A DNA stretch of 64,000 nt from Pelodera strongyloides. Lineage: Eukaryota; Nematoda; Chromadorea; Rhabditida; Rhabditidae. Below, piece by piece: positions 1 through 12,115 of this stretch. The notes under the pieces are model-generated. The model ran no database searches, had not been told where the DNA came from, and saw only the letters and a list, made by a program, of their open reading frames with translations. The translations under genes and the position numbers were made by a program. The DNA is taken from positions 186,001 to 250,000 of the forward strand of contig JAANDG010000033.1 in NCBI GenBank assembly GCA_036852015.1, written 5' to 3'. Within the stretch, counting starts at the first letter, position 1. Every line of letters begins with the position of its first letter.

Positions 1-33
1 GCCCAAAGACGCCACAACCCACTACACAATATA

Positions 34-398
34 TTAAAGGGAATATGTATGCCCTTTTTGAAGTTAAGCTGTATTAATATAATGTGTGTTCCTCATTAAG
101 GAAACAACAACAAAAATTGTTAAAAGTTTCCCATTTAAAAGAAAATGATTTTCGAAGTTCATCTTTTCCATAGTAAACGCGTTATTTGACCCCCTGGCTT
201 ACACGGCAGTGCTGATGGAGCAAAAAATTTAGCATATGTGCATACATCGGCATATAGCATGCAACAGCGACATATTTGCATGCAAATGAGAATATTCAAA
301 TTTACATATTCAGTCGCCTACTTAAATTCATGTCTGGTGTGGAAACTCTAGTTTCGCAGTTGTTTTGCTCATTTTGAGTGCCTACATATTCCCTTTAA
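34..398. mobile_element. TTAA-flanked MITE, family 2 (copy 1)
   Basis: A non-coding element starts TTAAAGGGAATATGTA and ends TACATATTCCCTTTAA, an inverted repeat of about 19 bases. A second copy of the same length class is at 27765-28107 and shares the inner segments 'gaagttaagctgtattaata' and 'catattcagtcgcctattta'-like stretches. It lies in the SHOC2 intron before the first visible exon. The rest of 399-793 shows nothing recognisable. Confidence 0.8.
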
Positions 399-793
399 CA
401 AGGGCCTATACGAATACTATACTATATTGCGGAACATACATATATAAATATATAAATGTGTTTGCTGATGAAAATTTTCTCCGTTCTGATGGTTTTTGCC
501 ATTACTTGAACTTCACTCTGTTGGGTTTTTTTCATGTAAATCCAACGAGTTACACTGACTTTTGCCTTGGGCAACATCACTAATAAAAATGTTGAGTTGC
601 AACTAAAGAAAGGATTAAATCTAAATATCATGATCAGATTTAGTTAGAGTCTAGTCTTAGTTCTCTAAAGTTCTAAGGTTCTAAGTTCTAATGCAAGGGT
701 TGTACCGAAAATAACACATGAGCACTGTTGATTATGTGTTTTGGTTTTTGGGGACTTGATAAAGTTGTTCTATGTACTCATTTGTATGTTTAG

Positions 794-3700
794 ATGATTG
801 ATCTACGGGAGAATAAGATACGGGAATTGCCGTCTACTGTTGGAGATATTAAGACATTATCGGTGTGCCTATTATCGTACAACCACTTGAAGAAGATACC
901 GTCAGGTTGGTTCTGGCGGTGCAATTGCGCTGACCACTCACTTAAAACTTAAAACGTTGTGCATGTGGCCATCATAATCATCATGCTTTAGTAAGGCTTT
1001 AGTACCATGCTTTAGTAAGTCAAGCTGCCTACTATATCGTCTGCTCACTACTACTAGATTTTTTTTCGTTTTAATTCTTGGACTAGTAATGCTGAGTCAT
1101 TTGCTTCAATTAGTATTCTTTTGTTCAGAAATCGGTAACTGCGTAGCCCTAACGCAACTTGATTTGCAACACAACGAGCTGCTGGACTTACCGGAGACGA
1201 TGGGCAACCTGACGAGTCTTGTGCGATTGGGGTTGAGGTAAGAGAGGTTGTTTATTTATTTATTTATTTGGAAAATATTTAGACAGCCACGATGTTGTGC
1301 TGCTTTAGAGGTCATTAAAAGCGCATTCCACATGCAAGTCGTAAAACTACGTTAATCGAAACGCTTGAATCGTTTGTTTGTACTTTACGTTCTTTTTTAT
1401 TCTAAAAATGCGTGACATGGCAGGAAGTTGTATGTGCTTGTGTTATGTAACTTTTATTGCCTTCTTTTTCTTTTTGTTATTTGTTATTTGTTACTATCTT
1501 ACCTTACATTCTAGATTCTAGCCACTGAATAGCAGTTGTGTAGTGTAACCAACCTTACCTAATCGAAGCCTATCTTTCCTTACCTTTAGCTTCTTTTACC
1601 TTATCTGAAACTCCGCTTTCAGATACAATAAGCTGAGAGGTCTGCCCATTGGTTTGGAAAGCTGTACGAAACTAGAGGAGTTTATTGTCGAAGGAAATCA
1701 TTTACCAGCTTTACCGGTATGTAATTTGCAACTTTTTTTGTGGCTGGTTTTTGTTTTCTTTGGTGTGTTATGTTTATTTTTTATTCTCTTCATTTCATAA
1801 AACAAAAATGCAGATAAGTATGTAGAAACAAGAGAGAGAGGGAGAGAGAAAGAGAGAGAGGTACAAATGTTTGTAATGGTGTACCTTGTAGTTGCTTTCA
1901 TAAGTGACAATTTGATGAATCACATAATCAACAGACGTTAAAAATCAGTTTATGGTACGTGAAGTATGAAACGTAGCGGTTTGCCCTGGACTCTGGACAG
2001 TTCATTTTCATGCATTATATGCAAAGCGTTGTGCGCTAGGCGTTCCCAGCACATATTGGGACATAGTTTACTCTGCATATGGTACATCTGGGAAGGAAGT
2101 TTTCCCTCTTTAGGATGGTATGCTCAACTCGCTGCCCAACGTCAAAACAGTGAACTTGAGTCGAAATGAGCTGACTGCTTTTCCACAAGGAGGTCCACAA
2201 CAATTTGCTGCGGCAGTGGTAAGTGATACAGTGTCGTTATTGATTTTTGGTTAAGTTGGCCTAAATGATCAGATATGTAATAGATGATTTTATGTTACGT
2301 AGTCTAGGTAGGATATGCTATGTGCTTCAAATGCGTTCTCCACCTCTGAGCATAGGTTTGCTATTGGATATTGCCGCTAAGAAACACATTGTTTTAAGCG
2401 CAGAACATGAAGGAAACTCGAACCTTTTTTAAATATAAGTTTACATGTATGAAGCTCGAAGCTGTATGTTATCTTCTTATTATATAAAGGAGAAGAGTTT
2501 GTCACGGGTTTGTTTTTATGTGCACAACGAAATCCCTTCATAAAGAAAATTCTTCGATCGAAAGAGCATACAAAACCTTTGCCGCTGGCGGGGTTCGAAC
2601 CCACAGCAGCCCACAATCTCTGGATTCACAGTCCAACGCTCTACCTGTTGAGCTATGCTAGCTTATGGGACGAGGATCTTATAGGAGATAGAAGAGCAAT
2701 TGCAATAGCAAATTTGCAAATTTGCATGAAGTCCAGAACCATATTATACGTTTCCACATAAACGTAAATGAACATCTTTTTTACGTTTGAAGAAATACTT
2801 TTTTTTTAAATAGGGTAACAATCGGCCGAAGGCCGATTCCTCCAGTCGGAGAAGAGCCCGTAGGGCTCTTCGAACGGCTGGTTATAACATAATAGTATAA
2901 GTATAGTATTTATTAACGTATAGTATAAAATACGTTTATATGTACCTTTCAGACGATTAACATGGAGCACAACAGTATCAACAAGATCCCGATTGGAATG
3001 TTTTGCAAGGCGACGAATCTGATGAAGTTGAACTTGAAGGAGAATGAACTCTCCTCCTTGCCATTAGGTACGGTAATTGTTTTGCTTCGACTTCTCTTTT
3101 GGGGTACTGTAGTTGTTTTGAGTCGTCTCTAGGACTCTTCCTTTGGAGTGGGTACTCCAGGGTACTATACATGTTTTGCTGCGCCGCTTCTCTAGGTAGG
3201 GGTATGGTGCGGAGGTACTGTAGCTGTTTTTGCGGGGTCACTTCCTTTTCGGCGATTTACTTATTTTGCTGGCGGTAGTTGTTTTGAGTAGTAATGTGTG
3301 TACCATGTATTTATTTTGCTGCCTCACTTCTTGTGACTAGTAGATCCCTGTTTTTTTTTACTTTTCTTACCTGCTTGCTGTATGATCGATTATGTATTAT
3401 GTATTCTGTTTCCAGATATGGGCTCATGGACCTCGATAACTGAACTCAACCTTTCTACAAACCAATTGAAAGTATTGCCCGAAGACGTGGAAAAACTAGT
3501 TAACTTGGAGGTTAGTGGCAATTTTTGTTTTTTTTTATTATTAATTGCGAGGTGTTTAGTTCATGGTGTGGTTATGGTGAGCTAATGCATTAAATTCTCT
3601 GCTGTTCTAGTGTTGACGTTAACGGCACGTGTATAATACCATGGGAGATGGTGAAAGTGCGCGGTGTATAATTATCCGTTGTGTCGCATCCGAGCTTCTC

Positions 3701-6112
3701 ACCCCCTACTCTGGTCTCCAACCGCGCAGCGCACCCCCAGCCAGGGGCGCTCGCCCCTTCTTTTTGCCCCCCTACGCGGCTGGCCGGTGCCCCCCCTACG
3801 CGGCTGGCCGGTTCCCCCCTACGCGGCTGGCCGGTGCCCCCCTGCGCGGTTGGCCGGTGCCCCCCTGCGCGGTTAGCCCTCCAAGGCAAAAAATAAAAAG
3901 ACAGACCACATCCGCAAAACAAGTGCACCGAGTAGGAATCGAACCTACGAAATTCACTAATTATGTTCTGGAGCCAGCGCCTTAGACCACTCGGCCATAA
4001 ATCGCATGTCTGATAATAGAAAAGAAACATTGGGTGGTGACAGCGATATAGTCGAAATTGCGCGGCTGGGTGCGCGGTTGGCTGGGGGCCCCCTACGCGG
4101 TTGGCTGGGGGTGCGCTGCGCGGTTGAGGACCGGATCCCCGAGGCACCGCGCACCCAGCCGCGTAGTTTGCAAACTACGCGGCTGGCCGGGGCCCCTCTG
4201 CGCGGTACGCGGCTGGCTACGCCCACACTCCAATATGCGCGGCTGGCTACGCGTGCACTCCAATTTGCGCGGCTGGGTACGCGGTGCGCTGCGCACCCAG
4301 GAACGTAGTATCTTTTCATCATTTTTGACGCACACTTTTTAATGTGTTAAAGCGAAATACCGGCGGGTTTTTGAAACACATCTTGGGCAATTGGATTGTT
4401 TCCTTATGCATTTATGCTAAGTGGTGTCGAACTGGGGTCGAGTTTTCATTCTAAATTATGCTCATTTGCATAGGATGCATAAAAATGAAGATTCCAACGA
4501 TGTGTTTCATAAACCGGCGACCGGCCGGTATTTCGCTTTAAATATGTATTGTTCTTGTTCAGATGCTGGTGCTCAGCAACAATCAACTCCGCAAACTTCC
4601 CTGTCAAATTGGAAATTTGAAGAAATTGAGAGAATTGGACCTTGAAGAGAATGAACTGGAAACGATTCCATCGGAAATTGGTATTTTTTGTTTCTTTTTC
4701 GGTTTCCCGCCCACCCCTTTTCTCTTCATTTGACTACTTGAATGAATGAACGTTAGAATGAAAGTGTTTTCCTTTGGCGCAAACGGGCCCTTTAGAAATG
4801 CCCCAAAGACTTCTTGGTCGGGGTTTAGCTTTTTTTTGAATTGCGTGCTGATTGAGCCTGCCTGTAGATGTGGTTATATCTCTCTGTTTTATGTATCTCA
4901 GAAGATTTTTTTTTGTAAGGAGTAAATTTAGGATTTCTGCTCAACGTTACAAAGTTGTGGGTGCAGTCGAACAAGCTGGTCAGCCTGCCCAGGACTATTG
5001 GGTTGGTTATTTCCTCTGACTTTATCTTATTTTCCTATGGTATTGATGATTTTATTGAAGTATATGTGTGCTCCCGAGAGGACTGGTCGTCGGGGTAATT
5101 AGTCATTTTCGGTAACGACAAGATGTGTATGGACTCTAATATGGGAGTTAGTGTAGTGGTTAGTGTACCATCAATTTTGAGTTCTCGAATGTTTCAATGC
5201 CTTTTTTACTGAGGTACTCTGCATTTTCCTTGGAAGAGGAATTCTTAACGAGTTTCATTTTCAGAAACATGGCCTCGCTTCAAGATCTACGTGTTGGTGA
5301 GAACAATTTGACTTCAGTTCCAGAAGAAATCGGTGGGTGTTTTAGTTTTGGTGTGTCTTTCTGTGTAAGTGTATGCCTGCGCTTTACTTGAGTTCTGCGG
5401 CGGTCAGTGACTTGGCTGTTAGGTACGGACGGCGCAAGACGCAAGACCACTAGCAGACTATGTTTATCTCATGTGTGAAACGATATGACGCGTGGGGGGC
5501 AATTGCATTACCATTAATTATGTTCAACATACGTTCATTTTTGCACATCATATGTTTCGCAATCCACGTGCAATACGGCTTTAAATATGTTTTCTATTTT
5601 CTACTTTGCAGGTCACCTGGAGTGCCTGAAGAGCCTGTATCTGAATGACAACTCCTCACTTCATTCGTTGCCATTTGAATTGGCCCTCTGTTCTTCTCTG
5701 GAGATTATGAGCATCGAGAATTGTCCTCTGTCACAGATACCCCCGGAAATCACCGCGGGAGGACCGTCGTTGGTGATACAGGTACTGTATTAGAGTATTT
5801 TGGTGGGCGGGGCCCGGGAGGACCCTCTTTGGCAATATATGTACTGTATTGGAGTATTTTGGTGGGATTTGTTACGTTGTAGCTTGTAGCTATTTCTGTA
5901 AAGTTTGTACTTCCGCTTGAATGCTCTACCTCTACTCTCAGTTTGTAAATCTTACAAGTTTTTCCTGTGTTTAAATATCTTCTAGACATCGTCATCGTCT
6001 TGTTCAAAGTCAGAATGTCATAATTTTTTAACCTTACCTTTCTTTCAAGTGCGTCTTTTTTCAGTACCTCAAGATGCAAGGACCGTACAGAGGCGTGGTT
6101 CTCAATGGATAA
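794..6112 (+). CDS. shoc2: SHOC2/SUR-8 leucine-rich repeat scaffold, 3' part (11 exons)
   Basis: Exons 794-905, 1129-1237, 1623-1716, 2114-2218, 2953-3067, 3416-3510, 4563-4680, 4932-5001, 5265-5332, 5612-5781 and 6065-6112 sum to 1104 bases and give 367 residues plus TAA, with all phases agreeing. The product is a run of about 15 leucine-rich repeats ([24 protein letters not shown], [30 protein letters not shown]) ending in [19 protein letters not shown] and [10 protein letters not shown], which is the SHOC2 carboxy terminus. In known animals SHOC2 binds RAS-family GTPases and the PP1 catalytic subunit and removes an inhibitory phosphate from RAF; the C. elegans gene is sur-8/soc-2. The amino-terminal exons lie left of the window: the first exon seen starts in phase 0 behind a good acceptor, so its ATG codon is internal. 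Family and exons are certain; splice sites are nearly so. Confidence 0.94.
2583..2665 (-). repeat. tRNA-like sequence in a SHOC2 intron (SINE head or pseudogene)
   Basis: On the minus strand there is an A-box-like TAGCTCAACAGGTAGAGCG, an anticodon arm GGACTGTGAATCC and a B-box GGGTTCGAACCC. The acceptor stem pairs poorly and the variable region is too long, so this looks like the tRNA-derived part of a SINE or a pseudogene. Sequence to its left (2475-2530, with 'tattatataaaggagaaga') recurs at 40800-40840, which supports an interspersed repeat. Confidence 0.5.
2819..2890. repeat. Interspersed hairpin repeat (copy 1)
   Basis: Contains AGCCCGTAGGGCTCTTCGAACGGCTGGTTA followed by a TA-rich tail. 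The motif is given here in two parts: AGCCCGTAGGGCTCTT and CGAACGGCTGGTTA. A second copy is at 55856-55910 and ends in an AAT microsatellite. The motif is partly self-complementary. It looks like the 3' end of a SINE family. Confidence 0.5.
3068..3260 (+). repeat. Degenerate ~60-bp tandem repeat inside a SHOC2 intron
   Basis: The intron after exon 2953-3067 repeats a unit close to 'ggtactgtagttgttttg..cttctct' three to four times with substitutions. It begins at the splice donor itself (GGTACGGTAATTGTTTTG), so the donor region is part of the amplified unit. Confidence 0.5.
3725..4300. repeat. GC-rich minisatellite in a SHOC2 intron
   Basis: Two blocks surround a tRNA-like sequence. Block 3765-3885 repeats CTACGCGGCTGGCCGGTGCC about five times with a period of roughly 24-26. 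Block 4058-4300 repeats GCGCGGCTGGGTGCGCGG-like units. The composition is far more GC-rich than anything around it. Long open frames on both strands here are by-products of the repeat and are not genes. Confidence 0.75.
3922..4002 (-). repeat. tRNA-Leu-like sequence (SINE head or pseudogene)
   Basis: The minus strand reads ATGGCCGAGTGGTCTAAGGCGC (A-box of leucine-type tRNAs; the core is GGCCGAGTGGTCTAAGGCG) and has the B-box GGTTCGATTCC. The anticodon stem is imperfect, so it is probably not a working tRNA gene. It sits between the two GC-rich minisatellite blocks. Confidence 0.5.
4347..4541. mobile_element. TTAA-AGCG MITE, family 1, 21 bp from a SHOC2 splice acceptor
   Basis: Left end TTAAAGCGAAATACCGGCGG, right end CCGGTATTTCGCTTTAA. 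The interior has ATTTATGCTAA and CTCATTTGCATAGGATGCAT, shared with the other family-1 copies. The right TTAA ends 21 bases before the acceptor of exon 4563-4680, so the element forms the 3' end of a 1.05 kb intron. Confidence 0.85.
5746..5872 (+). repeat. Tandem duplication across the exon 10 donor of SHOC2
   Basis: The block running from GGGAGGACCGTCGTTGGTGA through the donor to 'tggagtattttggtggg' occurs twice in a row, about 66 bases apart. The first copy is the real end of exon 5612-5781 (CAG|GTACTG). In the second the matching donor has changed to TATATGTACTG, so it is a decayed pseudo-exon edge. Confidence 0.7.
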
Positions 6113-8198
6113 TAGTTGCTTCTGAATTCTGACTCCTGGATAGTCAACTTGAAACAGAATCCACCGTTCTTAACGCTTGGCCTGACCGGCTGCCGGTTGG
6201 CGATCGCTCGATTACGGTAGTTGGTGCAGTGTGGCAGATCCAAAATTCCTCGTCTGGTCAGCTATAGTTTTCAGTTTTCACCCTTCCTTCCTTTATACCA
6301 CGTATGTTATTATCATCAGAACCTTTCTATTTTAAACCGTTAACCCTGCGTCATAATCTAGATTTTGGTCTTTTTGCCCATATTTTTTATCCTACAGGTT
6401 TGCTCTTTGTTGCCATTGAAATTGCCAAATAATTTTTTCGGTGCCTAGTCGTAGGCGTGGAATTATAATGTTTTTGGTCTTGAATTTGTTAGCTGGGATG
6501 TACGGCGGCGAAGCTAGCGAGTAACGTAGCATTTGGAAGCGGAGACATAAGATTTGGCATATTTTCTGTCCCCTCCTCTGTTGACATGATGTTTTATTTT
6601 ATCGCTAGCGAGTACGTGAGGCGAACTGGAGCGTATTTTGTATTGAATTTGGCTTCGACCTGGTATGCTAGGGTGACATTGTGTAAGATGATAGTAATCT
6701 TTTTACGCTCAGTATTTTCTCCTTCCTTCTCCCTTCTTATGAAACAATGAAACTACTAATTTGAAACGTTATATATTATGTTCATCCATCCATCAGCTGC
6801 CTTTCGTTTTTCTGTGCTATTGTTTGTTGTGTAAGTATTATTTTTGTTTCTTGATTTGTTATTTACAAAAAAATCCTATGAATTCTATATGAAATTGACT
6901 GTTGAACTTTGACTTTCCCCGGTTTTTATTGTGATAATTAGATAATTATAATTATGGTATAGAGATTTAATTGCCCTGGTTCTAGAACTATGTTGATAGC
7001 AAATGTGAAAATCCATCGTATTTTACTCTCTCTCTTGAGTCGTGTGTGTTATCTTTCTTTACCTATAAGTCAGCCATCATATACAGTACACCCGTATAGT
7101 CTCTGACTCTGGCTGTCTAACGTAGCTTGTGGTTCTGACTGTCTAATCTCTAACCACTCTATAACAGAGTAGTGTAGGCTTGGGCTTAGGAGATTGAAGT
7201 CTAGAGTACTTTAGTCTTAGAACACGTACGGGGCCCCTCGATAGATAGGTATGTTACAGGGGCAGCGTGGTCCGAGTTATAACCAGAGTTATTGTTTTAT
7301 AAGGGGGTGTAGAACTCAAATCTTCAATTATGTTTTCCGTACATCGATTCCTTAGTGCTATTCACTTTTTTTTGTCATTTTGTCTTTTTTCCAAATATTT
7401 TTCTGTTTTTGTTGTAGATTATGTTAAGCGGAATGGCACGTCGTTTGGGAAACCTGTACTGCATTTTGATTTCCGTCTGTTGTGCTGCCTTTCTAGGTAT
7501 TTCCCACGAGGCGGAACTCAATTTGCATTGAATGTTTCGGAGTTCAGTTGTAATTATGCACTTCAAACCACGTGCTCTCCCGCTTTAAAGTATTGAATAT
7601 GCTACCATTCTCGTGCCTACCTACATCTATTCATTTTTGGTCTTGTTTTTTTGTACTCCGTGCTCGCTCTACACGGGTGTGTGCTTTTTTTTATTGTTGT
7701 TTTTCGTTCCTTGAACTACGGTAGTAGTCTGTGTAGTAGAGTACTGTAAGCCAAGGGTACTGTATTGGTGTCCTCTCTGCCATCGTATGGTATCAATTAT
7801 TACTATTGCTGTATAGAGAGCATACTGTACATTTATAGACTTTTTGTAAGCTAAGCATATGCATGGACTTACGTAGACAAGAAAGTCCAGTACAGCAAAA
7901 GTAAAGAAGGGATACAATTAGTACTGTATCCATTATTCGTAAGTAGACTCCGCCCCCTTTGTTTATTTTTTATTTCCTGTGCTATGCATGTGTATGTTGT
8001 TCAATAGTTTTATTCAATGACTTGTATATATTTATTTTCGTAATGGGAAACTTTTTTTGTCTCAAGCATAACTTCATTGTTCACTGTGTAATAAAAACGT
8101 TTTATACATTGTTGTTTAGAGTGGCATTGTTGGAAATGTTTAACACCAAATTATATTTTATATTAGATAAAAAAAAGTTTACGAAGGAGGTATATGAG
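6113..8198. other. 3' flank of SHOC2, no gene seen
   Basis: This AT-rich stretch holds the SHOC2 3' untranslated region and intergenic DNA. Neither strand has a reading frame with splice signals and protein-like sequence. I saw no clear polyadenylation signal that could be tied to the stop. Confidence 0.5.
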
Positions 8199-9515
8199 TT
8201 AAAAAGGTATTTAAAGCGGTATTACGGTCGGTTTTTGAAACGTGTGTTGGGCGTTATATTCTCGTGTGGTGTATGCAAATACTGCGCGATTTTTTATAGA
8301 GTATTTATGTTAAACTTTCGCGCGAATTCGCCGCGAAAGTACCATACAAGTTGACTTTTCCATTTTCGCGCAGTTTTACATTAGGTGTATGCAAAACACG
8401 CCTCAGGTGTATGTAAATTTCTTACTGTATGTAAAATACGACTAGTTTCCCACTATACAAACTGCAATAACATGGATGATACTTTCGCATGCGAAGGTGC
8501 GCGAAAACCTAAAAAAAAATACTCCATGATATTCATTTGCATGCGACATGTGAAATGCAGGACCGCCTCGCGAACTTCTAAACTGAAAAAAACGACTACA
8601 TATGCCCTGTCCAAGTATGCGATTCGCACTTGCGAAAATGACAAATGCCTGTCCATGTTGGAGTCAATGTCAATGACAAAGTCCCGCAGCGATTTTCCAT
8701 CTAGTATGGATCTATTTCAAAATAGTACTGATCTATTTCAAATAGTACGGATCTATTTCAAATAGTACGGATCTGATACACTTTCGTTGCGGGACTATGT
8801 CAAACGCGTCATTCGCATGGGTTACGGTAGGCATTTGACATTCATGTAAAATTGCCTGAATATGGACAGGCATTTGTCATTTTCGCAAGTGCGAATCGCA
8901 AACATGGACAGGGCATTAGGACTACATAAACATAGGAATGGTTTTTTCGTGGGCCTGCCCATTTGGTGACCTTATCGTGGCCAGTTTGTGGCGAAATTTC
9001 ATTGAAAGCCGTCACTAAATGGTCACCATATTGTTCAGAACCAGTGGTTTCGATTATTTCGTTTTTCTGTGTAAGGGTAACTAGGGAGTTTGCATAGCGT
9101 GTAGCTCATTATACAGTTTTTTTAATTCTGGTAAAAATTATGTATTTAAAAGTTGTGAAACTTATCAAGCCGAGTGAAAGAAAAGAAAGAAACTCAAGTT
9201 TTCTGCTAAAAAAATCGCATGAGCCGACCTGAATAAAAGTAACATTAGGTCGTGTAGTATGTTACCAATTAGAAACAATAATTGGCTGGCTGGGTCGGCA
9301 CAATCAATCCATAACAAGTACATCTTAAAACAATGGCGCAAGTTACGGTTATTACGGTACGTTACGGAACGGCAGTTACGTAGTTTACGGGTACGGTTAG
9401 CACGTTACGATATCGCAGGTGTTTTCACAAGCGCGTCTGAGGTTGCGCTACTTGTGCGCGAACAGGTACTGTATACCTTTCGCGCAGAACTGGCCCACCA
9501 CTGCGCATCGTATAG
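8199..9515. mobile_element. Composite dispersed repeat (copy 1)
   Basis: Three blocks recur in the same order at 16789-18765: 'ttaaagcggtattacggtcgg' to 'tactgcgcgattttt' (8211-8290), a short piece with 'cctcgcgaacttctaaactg' (8560-8590), and a block of about 370 bases (9143-9515) with 'gtgaaagaaaagaaagaaac' and 'cgcgcagaactggcccac'. In each copy different inverted-repeat elements interrupt the blocks. No coding capacity is visible. Confidence 0.7.
8602..8916. mobile_element. Foldback element inside composite repeat copy 1
   Basis: The arm ATGCCCTGTCCAAGTATGCG...AATGACAAATGCCTGTCCAT returns inverted as ATGGACAGGCATTTGTCATT...CATGGACAGGGCAT, giving arms of roughly 55 bases. The middle has three direct copies of GATCTATTTCAAA(A)TAGTAC at 8708-8770. 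Confidence 0.8.
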
Positions 9516-10384
9516 TATATGTTAGGATCGTCTTCATTCACAGATTGTCATCTATGCTTTAGACTTTTCCTAAGTATCGAAAGACGCCTCAGGCGACGTA
9601 GTCGTCTGGTAATATTATAAAAGAAACCGCCCCATTTTATATTGCATTCACCTTTTTTCGTGCAACTATGTAACCAATTCTCTTAACTCTAGTTCCAGCT
9701 AATTTTTTTTTCAAATTCAAATAGCAGCCCCTAGTCCCCGACTATCCCACTCTGGGAATATAGCCCCAGGGGAACTCACACCTTGGGAATAATGCCGCAG
9801 GGGAAATCACACCTACTGGCCTCTGCTCGATTGCTCTGGGAATGAAAAATCTGTTTGGGGTCAGCCCCGCCCCCTATACCCATATCTATACCAGCATCTA
9901 TACCAGCATACCCATACCCTTACCATTCATACTCACAACTTTTCCCGCTTCATTATTTTTTTATTGATTTTACATTCAAAATCGAGTCTCTCTCTCTTTC
10001 TCTCTCTTGCTATATATAGCCTCTCTCCCTCTTTCCATAGAGAGTCTCTCTCTCTCTTTCTATAGAGAGTCTCTCTCTCTTTGAGCGTCTCTCCTCTCTC
10101 TTTTCTAATTGTGATACAGCGGTATGCTAGGCTCATTTGTGAGCTGAGGGTGAGCTGAGGGTCACTTGTAACTAAGTGTGTATCTCGTTTTTGTCTCCTG
10201 TGTTAGATTACTGAACTGCTTATTTAGTATCCCGTTGCCATTGACTATGTTCTTGTTTCCTACAACTTTTGTTAGATGCCCTATTTTTACGTGATTGTAT
10301 ACTCCCTTGTTCTTAGTCAGTTAAAAAAAACTAGCAATGTAGCTAATAAACTAGACATATCCTAATTCTCTCTCTTGTTAACAG
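9516..10384. other. Intergenic, pyrimidine-rich
   Basis: A short copy of the dispersed 'caggcg.cg.tag.cgtctggta' repeat is at 9575-9620. A degenerate TCTC tract is at 9985-10100. No gene is supported. Confidence 0.5.
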
Positions 10385-11317
10385 GGTCTGCCGTCATTCC
10401 ACCACTCATCAGCTGTTTTCCTCACTATGTTGCCTACCTACGCCCACGAATGGACTAATCGATGGCCTCCCCTACAATAATATGATTATTAAGGTGAGTT
10501 TCTTCTTTAACAGCCACCAGTGTTTATCATATTGTATCATCTTTGTACTTATTAAGCTTCTTGATCAATTCTTGGAGACTCTTTATTTCCATTACTTAGC
10601 TACTTTGTTTATTCACATTTATACTTGTATGTGAATTGAGTCTAGTTGTGAGAGACAATTCTTTTAGTGTGCGCATAACTTGGGTAGTGTCCTGCTAATG
10701 TGGATGAACTGGGACTGAATACAGAATGATCACATTCGGGCGACTATTGTAAGTTTTTTTTCGTTTTGAATATGGATTTGAGTAAATTAGCACTCATTTA
10801 TGTTAAGTTACTCGAATATGCGCAGGAATTCAGTTGTCCATATTCAGCAATTCAGCTGTTATATCGCTTTTAGCCGTAGCTATATGTGTAGATCTTTAGC
10901 TTACTGCGGACTTATACTATACCACTGACTTAACTGTTACAGTTCATTCTTTTACAGTTTCAAACGACATTCGTCATTCGGCATCATTCGTCACGCCAGC
11001 GCTAAAGAGAAGATTTGGGATAAACTACAACTACAGTATCAATAAGCGGACCAGCGGTATGCATGGTACGTCACATTCAGATCTCTTATCCTAAGTCGTA
11101 CTGTATCACTGATAGCAATGATGGCATTACGTTTGAATGCATAGTCACCTTGTCACTTGTCAGTACTTCTTCTTTTTTAACACATTTCTTTTTTCGGGAT
11201 GTCGATGGAAGAACGAGACGCTGACGGCTGACGGATCTTCATTCACGCGTATAGTGTGAATATTCAGTTGGAGGATGGCCAGAATGATTGAGGATTATGG
11301 TGAGTCTTGAGTCTTGT

Positions 11318-11500
11318 TTAAAGCGAAAGACCGGCCGGTTTTTGAAACGTTCTGAGTACACCTGCTTTCTTATGCAGCATATGCAAATGAGCAAAAATTT
11401 GAATAAAAACTAAACCCCAATTAAACCCCACGTTGCATAAATGCATAGGAATGCAAGTAGTTGAGATGCGTTTCAAAAACCGGCCGGTATTCCGCTTTAG
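11318..11500. mobile_element. TTAA-AGCG MITE, family 1
   Basis: Left end TTAAAGCGAAAGACCGGCCGG, given in two parts as TTAAAGCGAAAGACC and GGCCGG; right end ACCGGCCGGTATTCCGCTTTAG. The last TTAA has mutated to TTAG. The interior has GCAGCATATGCAAATGAGC, as in other copies. Confidence 0.85.
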
Positions 11501-11764
11501 TGATGTTTCTGTATTTTTTAAAGCCGTATAAAGGTTGGTTTTTGAAACTGAAACGTACTCGCTATCGTTGTGTATCTATGCAGTGTTTCTAAATAACTAT
11601 GCTAGTCTAAAGTCATTCATTGGTTTGTAGTAGGAATGACCGATGGCCTAAGGGTACAAGATATGTTTCTAAAACCAGCTGTTATATCACTTTTATTCGT
11701 TGTAATGAATGATTTAGCGCGAAGATCTAACAATATCTTTTGTAGTTTGTATTCGATGCGCGCT

Positions 11765-11772
11765 CTCTCTCT

Positions 11773-11830
<58 letters not shown>
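11765..11830. repeat. (CT)n microsatellite
   Basis: An almost unbroken CT dinucleotide run. Others of the same kind lie at 19471-19500, 20327-20365, 36482-36552, 36709-36755, 61946-62006 and 63705-63760. A GA-rich block is at 24270-24366. Confidence 0.95.
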
Positions 11831-11832
<2 letters not shown>

Positions 11833-12115
11833 CACCACCATAGCTATTGTTTTTGTTTCTGGAATGAGTTGCGCGGTTGTCTAGCCGCTGGTGGCTTTTT
11901 GGGTTTCATTTCGGGATGACTAAGACGATACAGTAGTATTAAGCAATTGATAAACTAGAAATCTTTTATTTCTAATTTCTAGTTCTCCGCGTCGCACGAC
12001 AAGTCGATCCGTGATTTGGGATACCACAGAAGCGATTATCACTCTACAGGAAGAGGAAAGATGGACAGAGAGGGGATGAGGTCAGCATGTGTTTTTAGTG
12101 TTTGTTATCTTATAG

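Larger units (their letters stand above)
10385..12085 (+). other. Possible small exons of an unidentified gene
   Basis: Three pieces have splice-like edges and an open frame: 10385-10493 (ends NGLIDGLPYNNMIIK, donor GTGAGT), 10960-11066 (one frame reads ASFVTPALKRRFGINYNY, donor GTACGT) and 11995-12079 (one frame reads DLGYHRSDYHSTGRGKMD, donor GTCAGC). The phases do not join into one long protein: joining the first two in phase stops after 15 codons. They may be untranslated exons, a short gene or chance. I recognise no family. Confidence 0.2.

Noticed and set aside
2583..2665. A functional tRNA-His gene
   Set aside because: The anticodon loop could read GTG, but the acceptor stem does not pair and the variable region is too long.
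3382..3585. Separate small gene starting at the ATG at 3382
   Set aside because: It is SHOC2 exon 3416-3510 read with intron on both sides.
3590..4322. Several overlapping open frames on both strands up to 185 codons
   Set aside because: They are proline/arginine/glycine-rich by-products of the GC-rich minisatellite and lie inside a SHOC2 intron.
5130..5190. tRNA-like 'ttagtgtagtggttagtgta' in a SHOC2 intron
   Set aside because: Only an A-box-like word is present. The B-box and stems are missing, so it was not listed.
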